NCBI RefSeq assembly: GCF_002591975.1
Contig: NZ_NVQE01000001.1
Coordinates: 335,265 to 399,264, forward strand
Reading direction: 5' to 3'
Length of the DNA: 64,000 nucleotides
From: Mycobacterium neglectum
GTDB lineage: Bacteria; Actinomycetota; Actinomycetes; Mycobacteriales; Mycobacteriaceae
Below are positions 25,916 through 34,800 of this stretch, piece after piece. A model generated the notes under the pieces. It was not told where the DNA came from and ran no database searches. It saw only the letters and a program-made list of their open reading frames with translations. The translations under genes were made by a program, and so were the position numbers. Position 1 is the stretch's first letter, and each line of letters begins with the position of its first letter.

Positions 25916-26901
25916 CCGATGTCCGGGGCCGGGTGTGGCGAGACGGCAAGCCGCAGGAGGACTTCGAGTTCGCGTCGATCTCGGACTATCTCGCCGACGA
26001 CGACGCGCTGATCTGGTGCGACATCTACGACCCCGACCACGCGATCCTCAAGGATCTGGCGCTCGAACTCGATCTCGACAACTGGGCCGTCGAGGACGCA
26101 ATCGCCGACGCCGAGCGCACCAAGGCCGTCGTCTACCGCTCACACACCTTCTTCACGGTGTACAGCGTGGTGATCAAGGATCCGCTGCCCCAGGACGACT
26201 CCGAGTCGATCCTGGACATCCACCGCATCTCGGGGTTCGTGCTGCCGCGCGGACTGATCACGGTGCGATTGTCGCCGCACTTCGACATCGACTCCGTCTC
26301 GCAGCGATTCGACGAGCTCGGCGGCCAGGAGTACGGCGTGGGGGCGCTGGTGCACGGCCTGCTCGACGTCGTCGTCGACGGTCACTTCGACGCGGTGCAG
26401 GCGCTCGACGACGGTATCGAGTCGGTCGAGGACGATCTCTTCGAGAACAACGTCCGAAAAGGTCTACAGCGAAAGACGTTCCGCCTGCGTAAGGATCTGG
26501 TCGAGTTGCGCCGGGTGGTGCTGCCGATGCGCGAGGTCGTCAACTCGATTCAGCACCGCAGGCTGGACGCCAAAACCTCACCCGAACTCGATCCGCTGTA
26601 TGCCGACCTGTACGACCACGTGCTGCGCGCGTCGGAGTGGACAGAATCGTTGCGGGACATGATCACCACGGTGTTCGAAACCAACCTGTCGCTGCAGGAT
26701 GCCCGGCTGAACACGGTCATGAAGAAGCTCACCGGATGGGCGGCGATCATCGCGGTGCCGACGGCGATCACCGGCTTCTACGGACAGAACGTGCTCTACC
26801 CCGGCATCGAGACGGTGGGCGGTTTCGTCACCAGCACATCGATCATCGTGCTGCTGGTGCTCGTTCTGTACTGGACGTTCAAGCGGAAGGATTGGTTGTG
26901 A
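25912..26901 (+). CDS. CorA-like divalent cation channel with GQN signature
   Basis: 329 residues from GTG 25912. A large cytosolic N-terminal domain and long stalk helix are followed by two C-terminal membrane helices (LTGWAAIIAVPTAITGFYGQ and TSIIVLLVLVLYWTF). The CorA selectivity signature YGMN is here YGQN (residues 290-293), so Met is replaced by Gln. CorA proteins form pentameric Mg2+/Co2+ channels; this change may alter selectivity or transport direction. It is coupled to mddA by a 4-nt overlap. Confidence 0.88.
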   Translation: MTDVRGRVWRDGKPQEDFEFASISDYLADDDALIWCDIYDPDHAILKDLALELDLDNWAVEDAIADAERTKAVVYRSHTFFTVYSVVIKDPLPQDDSESILDIHRISGFVLPRGLITVRLSPHFDIDSVSQRFDELGGQEYGVGALVHGLLDVVVDGHFDAVQALDDGIESVEDDLFENNVRKGLQRKTFRLRKDLVELRRVVLPMREVVNSIQHRRLDAKTSPELDPLYADLYDHVLRASEWTESLRDMITTVFETNLSLQDARLNTVMKKLTGWAAIIAVPTAITGFYGQNVLYPGIETVGGFVTSTSIIVLLVLVLYWTFKRKDWL

Positions 26902-26904
26902 TCG

Positions 26905-28032
26905 CTAGGCCCGCAACAGTTCTTCGGCGCGCCGGTGGTCCTCGTCGGCGTTGAGGGTCAGCACGCCGACGACGTCACCTCCGGTCTCGTACCAGACCGT
27001 GAACCCGTTGTGGTTGTCGACCAGCCGGCAGGTTTCGTAGTTGCCCCAGCCGCTGTACTTGAGAACCGAATCGCCGATGGTGCAGGAGAATCCGGGCACC
27101 TGATCCCAGGAGGCCGAGAACCCGGCGGCGGTGAGTCCGGCGACGAGGCCCTCGTGCGCGGCGTCGCGCCAGTGCTCGGCGCGGATGCGCCTTCTGGCGG
27201 TCACGTTGTGGGCGAGTGCGACGTCGCCCGCGGCATAGACGTTGCGCGCCGAGGCGTGCATGTGCTCGTCGACCACGATGCGCCCGTCGCGAGTCTCCAA
27301 TCCCGCCGACTCGGCCAACCTGATGTCAGGCCGCATACCGGTCGCCGATACGACAAGGTCCGCCTGAACGGTGGTGCCGTCGTCGAGCACCACACACGAG
27401 TCGCCGATCTCGGTCACGGTGGTCTCGCCGACGAAGCCGACTCCGTTGTCGGAGAGGATCTTGACCACGCGCTCACCGGCTTCGAGCCCGAATCGCCGCT
27501 GCAGGGGAACGGCTTCCGCGGCCACGAGCGCGGTGTCCACGCCGCTGGCCGCCAGGCAGGCCGCGGCCTCACAGCCGATCAGACCGCCGCCGATCACGAC
27601 CGCTGAGTCCGCGTAGCGGGCCGCCATCTTGAGCGCGACCGCGTCGCCGAACGAACGCAGGGTGAGCGCGGCCTCGGCGCCGGGGATATCCAGCTTGACC
27701 GCCGCGGCGCCCGAAGCCACGACGAGGTGCCAGTAGGGGTAGCGCTGTCCGCCGGCCGTGACCACTTCCTGGCCGGCGGTGTCGATGCGGTCGACGGTGA
27801 CGCCGCGAATGAGTTCGACGTTGTTGCGGCCGAACCAACCGGCACTGTGCAGGTCACGCTTGGCCTCGCGCCCGCAGAGATAGCCCTTGCTCAGCGGGGG
27901 CCTGGCATACGGCAGCGCGGGGTCGACGGTGAGGATGCGCACGGGAATGCCGGGGTGCTTGCTGCGGAACGTCTCCGCCGCGCTCAGCCCCGCGGGACCA
28001 CTCCCGATGGCGATGAATCCTGGTGCAGCCAC
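26905..28032 (-). CDS. FAD-dependent ferredoxin-reductase-like oxidoreductase
   Basis: 375 residues from GTG 28032, behind CAGGAAAC. It has the FAD-binding GSGPAGLSAAETF near residue 10, YARPPLSKGYLCG, the NAD(P)-binding VVIGGGLIGCEAAACLAASG near 143, and the second FAD motif VYAAGDVALAHN. It belongs to the class of NAD(P)H reductases that feed electrons to ferredoxins or act on nitrite, rubredoxin or quinones. No ferredoxin or P450 is adjacent, so the partner is unknown. It converges with the CorA-like gene. Confidence 0.9.
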   Translation of the reverse strand: MAAPGFIAIGSGPAGLSAAETFRSKHPGIPVRILTVDPALPYARPPLSKGYLCGREAKRDLHSAGWFGRNNVELIRGVTVDRIDTAGQEVVTAGGQRYPYWHLVVASGAAAVKLDIPGAEAALTLRSFGDAVALKMAARYADSAVVIGGGLIGCEAAACLAASGVDTALVAAEAVPLQRRFGLEAGERVVKILSDNGVGFVGETTVTEIGDSCVVLDDGTTVQADLVVSATGMRPDIRLAESAGLETRDGRIVVDEHMHASARNVYAAGDVALAHNVTARRRIRAEHWRDAAHEGLVAGLTAAGFSASWDQVPGFSCTIGDSVLKYSGWGNYETCRLVDNHNGFTVWYETGGDVVGVLTLNADEDHRRAEELLRA

Positions 28033-28084
28033 GTTTCCTGGGTACCCCGCTGAGGGGTCCGCGACGTGCTTTGTCAGTCTTTTG

Positions 28085-28462
28085 TCACTTTTGCTGATCG
28101 TCGACTCCCCACACCAGACAGAAGGTGTGACCGGCCGGGTCGCGATACACCCGGAAGAGGTTGTCCTCGGCGGCATCGCTCACCCGGGTCGCGCCCAGCG
28201 CAAGGACTTCACGCTCGGCGGCGTCGACGTCGTCGACCGCGATGTCGAGGTGGAATTGCTGCGAACCGTGCGGATCGGGAAAGCGGGGCGGATCGTGCTG
28301 GGGAGACAGCTGGAAGGCGAGCCGGCGTCCTGTGGGGTCGGTCAGCACCACCCACGTGTCGTCCTCTGCATAGAGGCTGCCACCGAGAACACCGGCGTAG
28401 AAGGTGGCCAGGCCTCGCGGGTCGCGGCAGTCGAGGACGGTGGATCGCAGCTTTCCCAGCAT
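28085..28462 (-). CDS. VOC-family (glyoxalase-like) protein
   Basis: 125 residues from ATG 28462 (MLGKLRSTVLDCRDP). Two beta-alpha-beta-beta-beta modules of the vicinal oxygen chelate fold are seen: LRSTVLDCRDPRGLATFYAG and QQFHLDIAVDDVDAAEREVL, with the ending PAGHTFCLVWGV. Members include glyoxalase I, dioxygenases and antibiotic-binding proteins. Function not assignable. It lies 52 nt upstream of the flavoprotein gene on the same strand. Confidence 0.87.
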   Translation of the reverse strand: MLGKLRSTVLDCRDPRGLATFYAGVLGGSLYAEDDTWVVLTDPTGRRLAFQLSPQHDPPRFPDPHGSQQFHLDIAVDDVDAAEREVLALGATRVSDAAEDNLFRVYRDPAGHTFCLVWGVDDQQK

Positions 28463-28506
28463 GACTGCGGGGTTGCCGCTATCGCGACACCGCAAACGCC
28501 TGGTGC

Positions 28507-29736
28507 TCAGCCCATACAGTTGGGCGACGAGCTCTTCGACGCCGCCACGCGCGTCGCCGACTCGTTCACGCGGTCCATGCTCAACTGACCCGAATTGACC
28601 GCCTGCTCAAGGGAATCCAAAACCGCAGGCACTTCGTCGGTGGTGATCCACAGCGCGATGTCGGCGCCGGCCTGCAGCGCGCGCAGCACCGCCTCGGGCA
28701 CGCCGTACTGCTCGTTGATCGCGGCCATGCTGGACAGGTCGTCGGTGTACACCAGGCCGGAGAAGGGCGGGCCGCCGTAGCCCCCGGACCGCAGCAGGTC
28801 GTAGGCCGGCGCCGACAGGCTGGCCTGATCGGTGCCCGTCAGGCCAGGCACCTGCACGTGACCGAGCATCACGGCGACGGGATGCTGGGTGGTCAACGTC
28901 CGGTACGGGAGCAGGTCGTCGGCCTGCAGTTGCTCGATCGGTGGGACGCTCACGCCGCCCGTGTGCGAATCGCCCGAGCCATGGCCATGTCCGGGGAAGT
29001 GTTTGAGCACCGGAAGCAGTCCTGCGTCACGCAACCCTTGCGCGTACGCGCCTGCGTAGGCAGTCACGGTCTCGGCGTTCGAGCCGAACGACCGATCGCC
29101 GATCACGGTGTCGTCGGGCGCATCGGTGACGTCGACCACCGGGGCGAAATCGACTGTGATTCCGAGCTGTTTCATCGCGCGGCCACGTTCCAGCGCGATG
29201 TCGTAGACGTCATCGGGTGAGCTCGTGGCGGCCAGGACGCGCGGCGACGGCTGCTCGCCGATGATGGGCGCCAGCCGTGACACGCGGCCGCCTTCCTCAT
29301 CGACGCTGACCGCGAGCGGCAGCGGACCCGTCGAAGCGGCGATCCCGGGCAGGGATCCGTCCTGCAGCATCGACAGGTCGGTCCAGCTGCCGATCATGAT
29401 GCCGCCGATGTGATGGTCGGCCGCCACGGCCCGGGCGTCCTCGGCGCCGGTCACACCGACCATGAGGAGCTGTGCGAGCTTGTCGCGGGTGGACAAGGTG
29501 TTGACCAGGGCTTCGGCCTCGCTGCACGTCGGCGGCACGGGCGCGCTGGGGGCCGGTGAGCTGGGTGCAGAGGCCTGGGTCGACGGCGATGTCGACGATC
29601 CCGGGAGCCTGGGCTTGACGACGAACACCACCATGGCGCCGAGCAAGGCCAAGGCGAACACCGTGAACGCGATCGTCATCCACCGAGGCGTCTCGTTCCG
29701 TCGTTTGGCGCCGCGCGAGTTCTGCGTTCCTGGCAT
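28507..29736 (-). CDS. GH3 beta-N-acetylhexosaminidase-like protein, membrane-anchored
   Basis: 409 residues from ATG 29736. An N-terminal membrane helix (TIAFTVFALALLGAMVVFVV) and a Ser/Pro linker precede a glycoside hydrolase family 3 domain with DEEGGRVSRL, the NagZ-type KHFPGHGHGSGDSHTG motif and the nucleophile region YTDDLSSMAAI. NagZ/LpqI enzymes remove N-acetylglucosamine during peptidoglycan recycling. Mycobacterial LpqI is a lipoprotein; here no lipobox cysteine follows the helix, so anchoring would be by the helix itself. Confidence 0.88.
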   Translation of the reverse strand: MPGTQNSRGAKRRNETPRWMTIAFTVFALALLGAMVVFVVKPRLPGSSTSPSTQASAPSSPAPSAPVPPTCSEAEALVNTLSTRDKLAQLLMVGVTGAEDARAVAADHHIGGIMIGSWTDLSMLQDGSLPGIAASTGPLPLAVSVDEEGGRVSRLAPIIGEQPSPRVLAATSSPDDVYDIALERGRAMKQLGITVDFAPVVDVTDAPDDTVIGDRSFGSNAETVTAYAGAYAQGLRDAGLLPVLKHFPGHGHGSGDSHTGGVSVPPIEQLQADDLLPYRTLTTQHPVAVMLGHVQVPGLTGTDQASLSAPAYDLLRSGGYGGPPFSGLVYTDDLSSMAAINEQYGVPEAVLRALQAGADIALWITTDEVPAVLDSLEQAVNSGQLSMDRVNESATRVAASKSSSPNCMG

Positions 29737-29804
29737 GGCAAAGAAAGTACCTGGCGTCGTTGCTTCGACGCCCACACATGATCGCGATATGCGAATATCT
29801 GCGC

Positions 29805-30563
29805 ATGACCTCCCCGGAAGACCCCGAGGAACGGATCCGGCAGCTCGAGCAGTCGGCGGCCGGGTACGGGGCCCGGGAGCTGGGCACCGACGATCCGCCC
29901 CGTTACGCCGAAGGCGTCAACCCCACGGCCCAGCTGCCGCCACCCCCGTACGGCAACCCGCCTTACGGAAGTCCGCCGCCGTACGGAAGTCCGCCGTCCT
30001 ACGGCAACCCGTATCAGCCGCCGTTCGGCACGCACTACACGCCGGTCGAGAAGAAGCCGAGCGTTCCCGTCGGATTGGTCATCGGAGTGATCGCGGTCGT
30101 GTTCGCCGGCCTAGTCGGGATCGCCGCGGTCGTGTGGAGGGTGTCGTCAACGGTCGAGGAGGTGGCCGGTGGCGGCGGGTCGGTCGATCGCCCGGGTGGC
30201 GCGTCGACCTACAGCCCACCGTCGATCTCCTTTCCGAGCATTCCGAGCTTTCCGAGCATTCCCGATATTCCCGGCCGCGAGACGGAACAGACCGCGACAC
30301 CCGGCGCTCCGGCGAGCGTGTCGGGCGTCGACGGAACCCAGACGGTCGTCTGCCAAGGCGGCGACGTGAGCATCAGCGGGGTCAACAACACGGTCACGCT
30401 GACCGGACAATGCGTCAACGTCACCGTGTCGGGCGTCGAGAACAAGGTCACCGTCGACAGCGCCGATGTGATCGGTGCGTCCGGCTTCGACAACGAAATC
30501 GTCTATCTCTCGGGCGATCCGGAGATCAACAGGAGCGGATCAAACTCGGTCACGCGAGGCTGA
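29805..30563 (+). CDS. Membrane-anchored DUF3060-type protein
   Basis: 252 residues from ATG 29805. The Pro/Gly/Tyr-rich cytosolic segment has short repeats (GNPPYGSPPPYGSPPSYGNP). One membrane helix (VGLVIGVIAVVFAGLVGIAA) follows, then a linker of FPSIPSF repeats and a C-terminal beta-solenoid-like domain (VSISGVNNTVTLTGQCVNVT, VSGVENKVTVDSADV) typical of DUF3060. Two cysteines may form a disulfide. It is probably surface exposed on the outer side of the membrane; role unknown. It is divergent from the GH3 gene. Confidence 0.82.
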   Translation: MTSPEDPEERIRQLEQSAAGYGARELGTDDPPRYAEGVNPTAQLPPPPYGNPPYGSPPPYGSPPSYGNPYQPPFGTHYTPVEKKPSVPVGLVIGVIAVVFAGLVGIAAVVWRVSSTVEEVAGGGGSVDRPGGASTYSPPSISFPSIPSFPSIPDIPGRETEQTATPGAPASVSGVDGTQTVVCQGGDVSISGVNNTVTLTGQCVNVTVSGVENKVTVDSADVIGASGFDNEIVYLSGDPEINRSGSNSVTRG

Positions 30564-30571
30564 TCCGCGCT

Positions 30572-30617
30572 GCATCCCTCTCCGTTCGCGCCGCGTCTCC
30601 CTCTCCGTTCGCGCCGC
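30572..30617. repeat. 23-bp tandem repeat, two units
   Basis: Two head-to-tail units containing CCCTCTCCGTTCGCGCCGC (two mismatches), then a partial third (GTCCCTCGG), ending 24 nt before hairpin copy 3. This mirrors the tandem arrays preceding copies 1 and 2, although the unit sequence differs. Confidence 0.85.
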
Positions 30618-30641
30618 GTCCCTCGGAGGTACTCCTCGACT

Positions 30642-30721
30642 TGCCAACCTCTGCGCGACTTTGTCGCTCAACTACTACCGCCGCGACCAACGTCAGCGAC
30701 AAAGTCGCGCGGAGGTTGGCA
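30642..30721. repeat. Long palindromic element, copy 3
   Basis: Arms 30642-30668 and 30695-30721 pair over 27 nt with one mismatch around a 26-nt loop. The right flank through ATGGACGACACGAACAC (to about 30776) is shared with copy 1 with about five changes in 54 nt. It is the best-paired copy. It lies between the DUF3060 gene and the HD hydrolase gene, about 100 nt before the latter's start. Confidence 0.92.
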
Positions 30722-30821
30722 CTACGTATATATGCCTCCAGAGGACCCGCGTCGGCGCATGGACGACACGAACACGGGCGCCCCGGCCCGCGGCTATGGT
30801 CGGGCAGTAGGAGGAGACGAC

Positions 30822-31439
30822 GTGAGTGAGCAGACCTCGACACCGAAACTGACCGGGCAATTCTCCAAGGCGCTCGTATACGCCGAACTGAAGCATCACA
30901 ACCAGGTCCGCAAGGGCGGTGACATTCCGTACTTCGGGCACCTGCTGTCGGTGGCGGGCTTGGTGATCAACGACGGCGGGTCCGAGGAGCAGGCCATCGC
31001 GGCGTTGCTGCACGACTGCGTCGAGGACGCCGGTGGGCCGCCGACGCTGGATGAGATCCGAAAGAACTTCGGTGCGGACGTCGCGCGCATCGTCGATGAA
31101 TGCAGCGACGCCGATGAGGTGCCGAAGCCGCCGTGGCGCGACCGCAAGACCGCCTACATCCAGCGCCTCAACCAGGTGGGCGAGGACACCCTGCTGGTTT
31201 CGGTGGCCGACAAGCTGGACAATGCGCGGTCGATGCTGCGGGACTACCACGAACACGGCCCGCAACTGTGGCAGCGATTCACCCGGAAGAATCCGCAGGA
31301 CCACCTCTGGCACTACGGCGCACTGCTGGCCGCCTACCGGAACCGCGGTCTGAACAGCTGGATGGTCGGCGAGCTCGACCGTGTCGTCGACGAGTTGAGG
31401 CGACAGGTCGAGGGTGGCGACCGTGTTGTCCTGGTCTAA
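30822..31439 (+). CDS. HD-domain phosphohydrolase (RelA/SpoT-hydrolase-like)
   Basis: 205 residues from GTG 30822, preceded by AGGAGGAG. The HD metal motif is H..HD..D: IPYFGHLLSVAGLV, ALLHDCVEDAGG and VSVADKLDNARSM, as in stand-alone (p)ppGpp hydrolases and the RelA N-terminus. No synthetase or TGS domain is present. A role in nucleotide or alarmone hydrolysis is inferred. Its leader contains hairpin copy 3. An in-frame extension upstream reads through that element and is not counted. Confidence 0.87.
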   Translation: MSEQTSTPKLTGQFSKALVYAELKHHNQVRKGGDIPYFGHLLSVAGLVINDGGSEEQAIAALLHDCVEDAGGPPTLDEIRKNFGADVARIVDECSDADEVPKPPWRDRKTAYIQRLNQVGEDTLLVSVADKLDNARSMLRDYHEHGPQLWQRFTRKNPQDHLWHYGALLAAYRNRGLNSWMVGELDRVVDELRRQVEGGDRVVLV

Positions 31440-31469
31440 CGAACGAGCTATCCACAACCTCGCAGCTTC

Positions 31470-31489
31470 CGACGGCGACTGCGCCGTCG
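31470..31489 (+). terminator. Hairpin after HD hydrolase gene
   Basis: Perfect 8-bp arms CGACGGCG / CGCCGTCG with loop ACTG, 31 nt after the HD gene stop and before the small coiled-coil gene. There is no T tract, as is common for mycobacterial intrinsic terminators. Confidence 0.5.
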
Positions 31490-31507
31490 CCGCCATAGGA
31501 TGCAGTG

Positions 31508-31774
31508 ATGGCCACGTTGGAGGACCTGGAGGCGCGAGTTGCGGCCCTGGAAGCCTCGCAGGCTGATTACCGCGCGGTGCTGTCAGCGGTCAATGCTCTG
31601 GGCGCAAATCAGCGAGAGCATTCGCAGCGACTGACGGCGGTCGATTCACGACTGACGGCGGTCGAGACAGGCCTCGCCGACCTCCGACAGGAGACACGAG
31701 CGGGCTTTCGGACGGTCGAGGAGCACGTCGCCGAACTCAAGGACCTGATTATCCGGCGCAACAACGGCAGCTAG
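31508..31774 (+). CDS. Small coiled-coil protein
   Basis: 88 residues from ATG 31508. Nearly the whole protein has heptad character (LEDLEARVAALEASQADYRA, LTAVDSRLTAVETGLADLRQ), consistent with a homo-oligomeric coiled coil. Two short direct repeats (RLTAVDS / RLTAVET) are visible. No enzymatic motif. It lies 42 nt upstream of recC. Confidence 0.72.
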   Translation: MATLEDLEARVAALEASQADYRAVLSAVNALGANQREHSQRLTAVDSRLTAVETGLADLRQETRAGFRTVEEHVAELKDLIIRRNNGS

Positions 31775-31816
31775 TTACGGCACTGCGCCGCTTCCCGACT
31801 CGTATGGTGGACGGCG

Positions 31817-34800
31817 ATGGCACTGCACCTGCACCGTGCTGAGCGCACCGATCTGCTGGCCGACGGGCTCGGTGCCCTGCTATCGGACCCCCTGCCCGAC
31901 CCGTTCGCCGAGGAAGTCGTCATCGTCCCGGCCAAGGGTGTCGAACGGTGGCTGAGTCAGCGGCTGTCGCACGTGCTCGGCCGCGGCCGTGGCGCCGACG
32001 GGGTGTGCGCGGGCATCTCCTTCCGCAGCCCGTACTCGCTGATCGCCGAAATCAGCGGCACCGACCGCGACGATCCCTGGTCGCCCGACGCGATGGTCTG
32101 GCCGCTGCTCGACGTCATCGACGAAAGCTGCGACCAGCCCTGGTGCAAGACCCTGTCGACCCACCTCGGCCACTTCGAAACGGGCGACGAGCGTGAACTG
32201 CGGCAAGGTCGGCGCTACTCCGTCGCCCGGCGGCTCGCCGGACTCTTCGCGTCCTACGCCCGCCAGCGACCCCAACTGCTCATCGACTGGGAGAGCGGCG
32301 CCGACGGTGGCGTCGACGACGATCTGCGGTGGCAGCCACCCCTCTGGCGCGCCTTGACCGGTCGCATCGACGCCGATCCACCGCATATCCGCCACGCCAA
32401 AACCGTTGCCACACTGCGAGACTCCCCGACCGACCTGCCGCAGCGCATCTCGCTGTTCGGCCACACTCGACTGCCGAGCACCGAGATCGAACTGCTCGAC
32501 GCGCTGGCTACCCACCACGATCTTCACTTGTGGCTGCCGCACCCCAGCGACGAACTGTGGACGTCGCTCGTCGACGACCAGGGCCCCATCCCCCGTCGTG
32601 CGGACACCACCCACCGACAGGTGCACCATCCGCTGTTGGCGACACTCGGCCGCGATCTGCGCGAGCTGCAGCGCGGCCTGCCCGCCGACCGCGATACCGA
32701 CGAATATCTCGGCGGCCGCGCCCATCCCGAGACGATGCTCGGCTGGCTGCAATCCGATATCACCGCCAATGCCGTTCGCCCGCAAGGCCGCACGCTCAGA
32801 GCCGACGACCGCTCGGTGCAGGTGCACAGCTGCCACGGTCCCGCCCGCCAGATCGACGTCCTACGCGAAGTGCTGCTCGGCCTGCTCGCCGATGATGACA
32901 CCCTCGAGCCACGCGACATCCTCGTGATGTGCCCCGACATCGAGACCTACGCACCGCTGATCGTCGCGGGCTTCGGCCTCGGCGACGTCGTCACCGGCTC
33001 GCATCCGGCGCATCGGCTTCGCGTCAAGCTCGCCGATCGCGCACTGACACAGACCAATCCGCTGCTCGGCGTCGCGTCGCAGCTGCTCACACTCGCCGGC
33101 GGACGCGCCACCGCCAGCGAGGTCCTCAACCTCGCCGAGGCCGGTCCCGTCCGCACCCGATTCAACTTCAGCGACGATGACCTCGACGCCATCGCCGACT
33201 GGGTCCGCGAGGCGAACATCCGCTGGGGTTTCGACCGGGCCCACCGGCACCCGTACGGCGTCGACTTCCTGCAGAACACGTGGCGTTTCGGCATCGACCG
33301 GGTACTTGCGGGCGTGGCGATGTCCGACGACTCGCATGCGTGGCTGGACACCACCCTCCCGCTCGACGACGTCGGCAGTAACCGGATCGAACTCGCCGGC
33401 CGGCTGGCCGAGTACGTCGAGCGCCTGCACACCTGTGTCGAATCGCTCTCCGGCGCACGGCCACTCCGTGACTGGCTGGCCGCGTTGTCCACCGGCATCA
33501 CTGCCCTGACCGCGGTGCCCGATGCCGACCTGTGGCAGTCCAGCCAAGTCGAGCGCGAGTTCAACGACGTGGTCGCGAAGGCCGGCTCGCATGCCGACAC
33601 CGTGATGCGGCTTCCCGACATCAAGGCGCTGTTGGACCGTCACCTCGCCGGCCGGCCCACGCGCGCGAACTTCCGCACCGGCACGCTGACGGTGTGCACG
33701 ATGGTGCCGATGCGGTCCGTACCGCACCGGGTGGTCTGCCTGGTCGGGCTCGACGACGGCGTGTTCCCGAGGCTTGGCGTCGTCGACGGCGACGACGTGC
33801 TGGCCCGCGATCCGATGACCGGTGAGCGCGACATCCGTTCGGAGGACCGGCAACTACTGCTCGACGCCATCGGCGCGGCGACCGAGAAGCTCGTCATCAC
33901 CTACACCGGCGCCAACGAGTACTCGGGACAACGTAAGCCTCCTGCGGTGCCCCTTGTCGAACTGCTCGATACGCTTGACGGCACCACCCCGGAGAAGGTC
34001 CGCGATTGGGTTCTCGTCGAACATCCGTTGCAGCCGTTCGACGTTCGCAACGTGACACCCGGTGCGCTCGGCATGCCTGCGGGTCAACCGTTCACCTTCG
34101 ACCCGACAGCGCTGACCGCGGCACAGGTCGCGGCGGGCCATCGCGGAAAGCGCCCGACTCTGATCGGTCAACCTCTGCCCGCACCGCCACCGGATGACAT
34201 TGCGCTCGACGACCTGATCGGCTTCTTCAAGGATCCGGTCAAGGGGTTCTTCCGTGCGCTGGACTACACGCTGCCGTGGGACGTCGAGGCCGTCGAGGAC
34301 GCCATGCCCGTCGAGATCGACGCCCTGCAGGAGTGGAAGGTCGGCGACCGGATGCTCGACGACATGTTGCGCGGCATGACACCGGAATCGGCCAGGGCCG
34401 CGGAGTGGCGTCGCGGCTCACTGCCGCCTGGCAAGCTGGGGTGGCGCACGGCGACCGACATCTGCGTGCAGGTCGACGCGCTCGCCTCGGCCGCCAAACG
34501 GCACCGCACCGCCGAACCGGACGCGTACGACGTCGACGTCGAGGTGACACTTGGCAGACGGGTCACGGGTACCGTCCCGCGGCTCTACGGTGACCGACTG
34601 GTCGCGGTCACGTACTCGAAGCTGGATGGCAGGCATCTGCTGGAGTCGTGGATTCGCCTGGTGGCGTTGACCGCCCAGTATCCGGGCCGGGAATGGACAG
34701 CGGTGTGCATCGGACGGCCCAAGCGTTCCGGCCCACCCAGGGAGCGGCTGCTGGGCCCGCCGGAATCCGCCGTCGATCTGCTGCGCGATCTCGTGACGAT

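Noticed and set aside
30732..30821. Upstream in-frame extension of the HD hydrolase from ATG 30732
   Set aside because: It would encode the flank of hairpin copy 3, and copy 2 of the same sequence has an early stop; the GTG at 30822 has a strong AGGAGGAG site.
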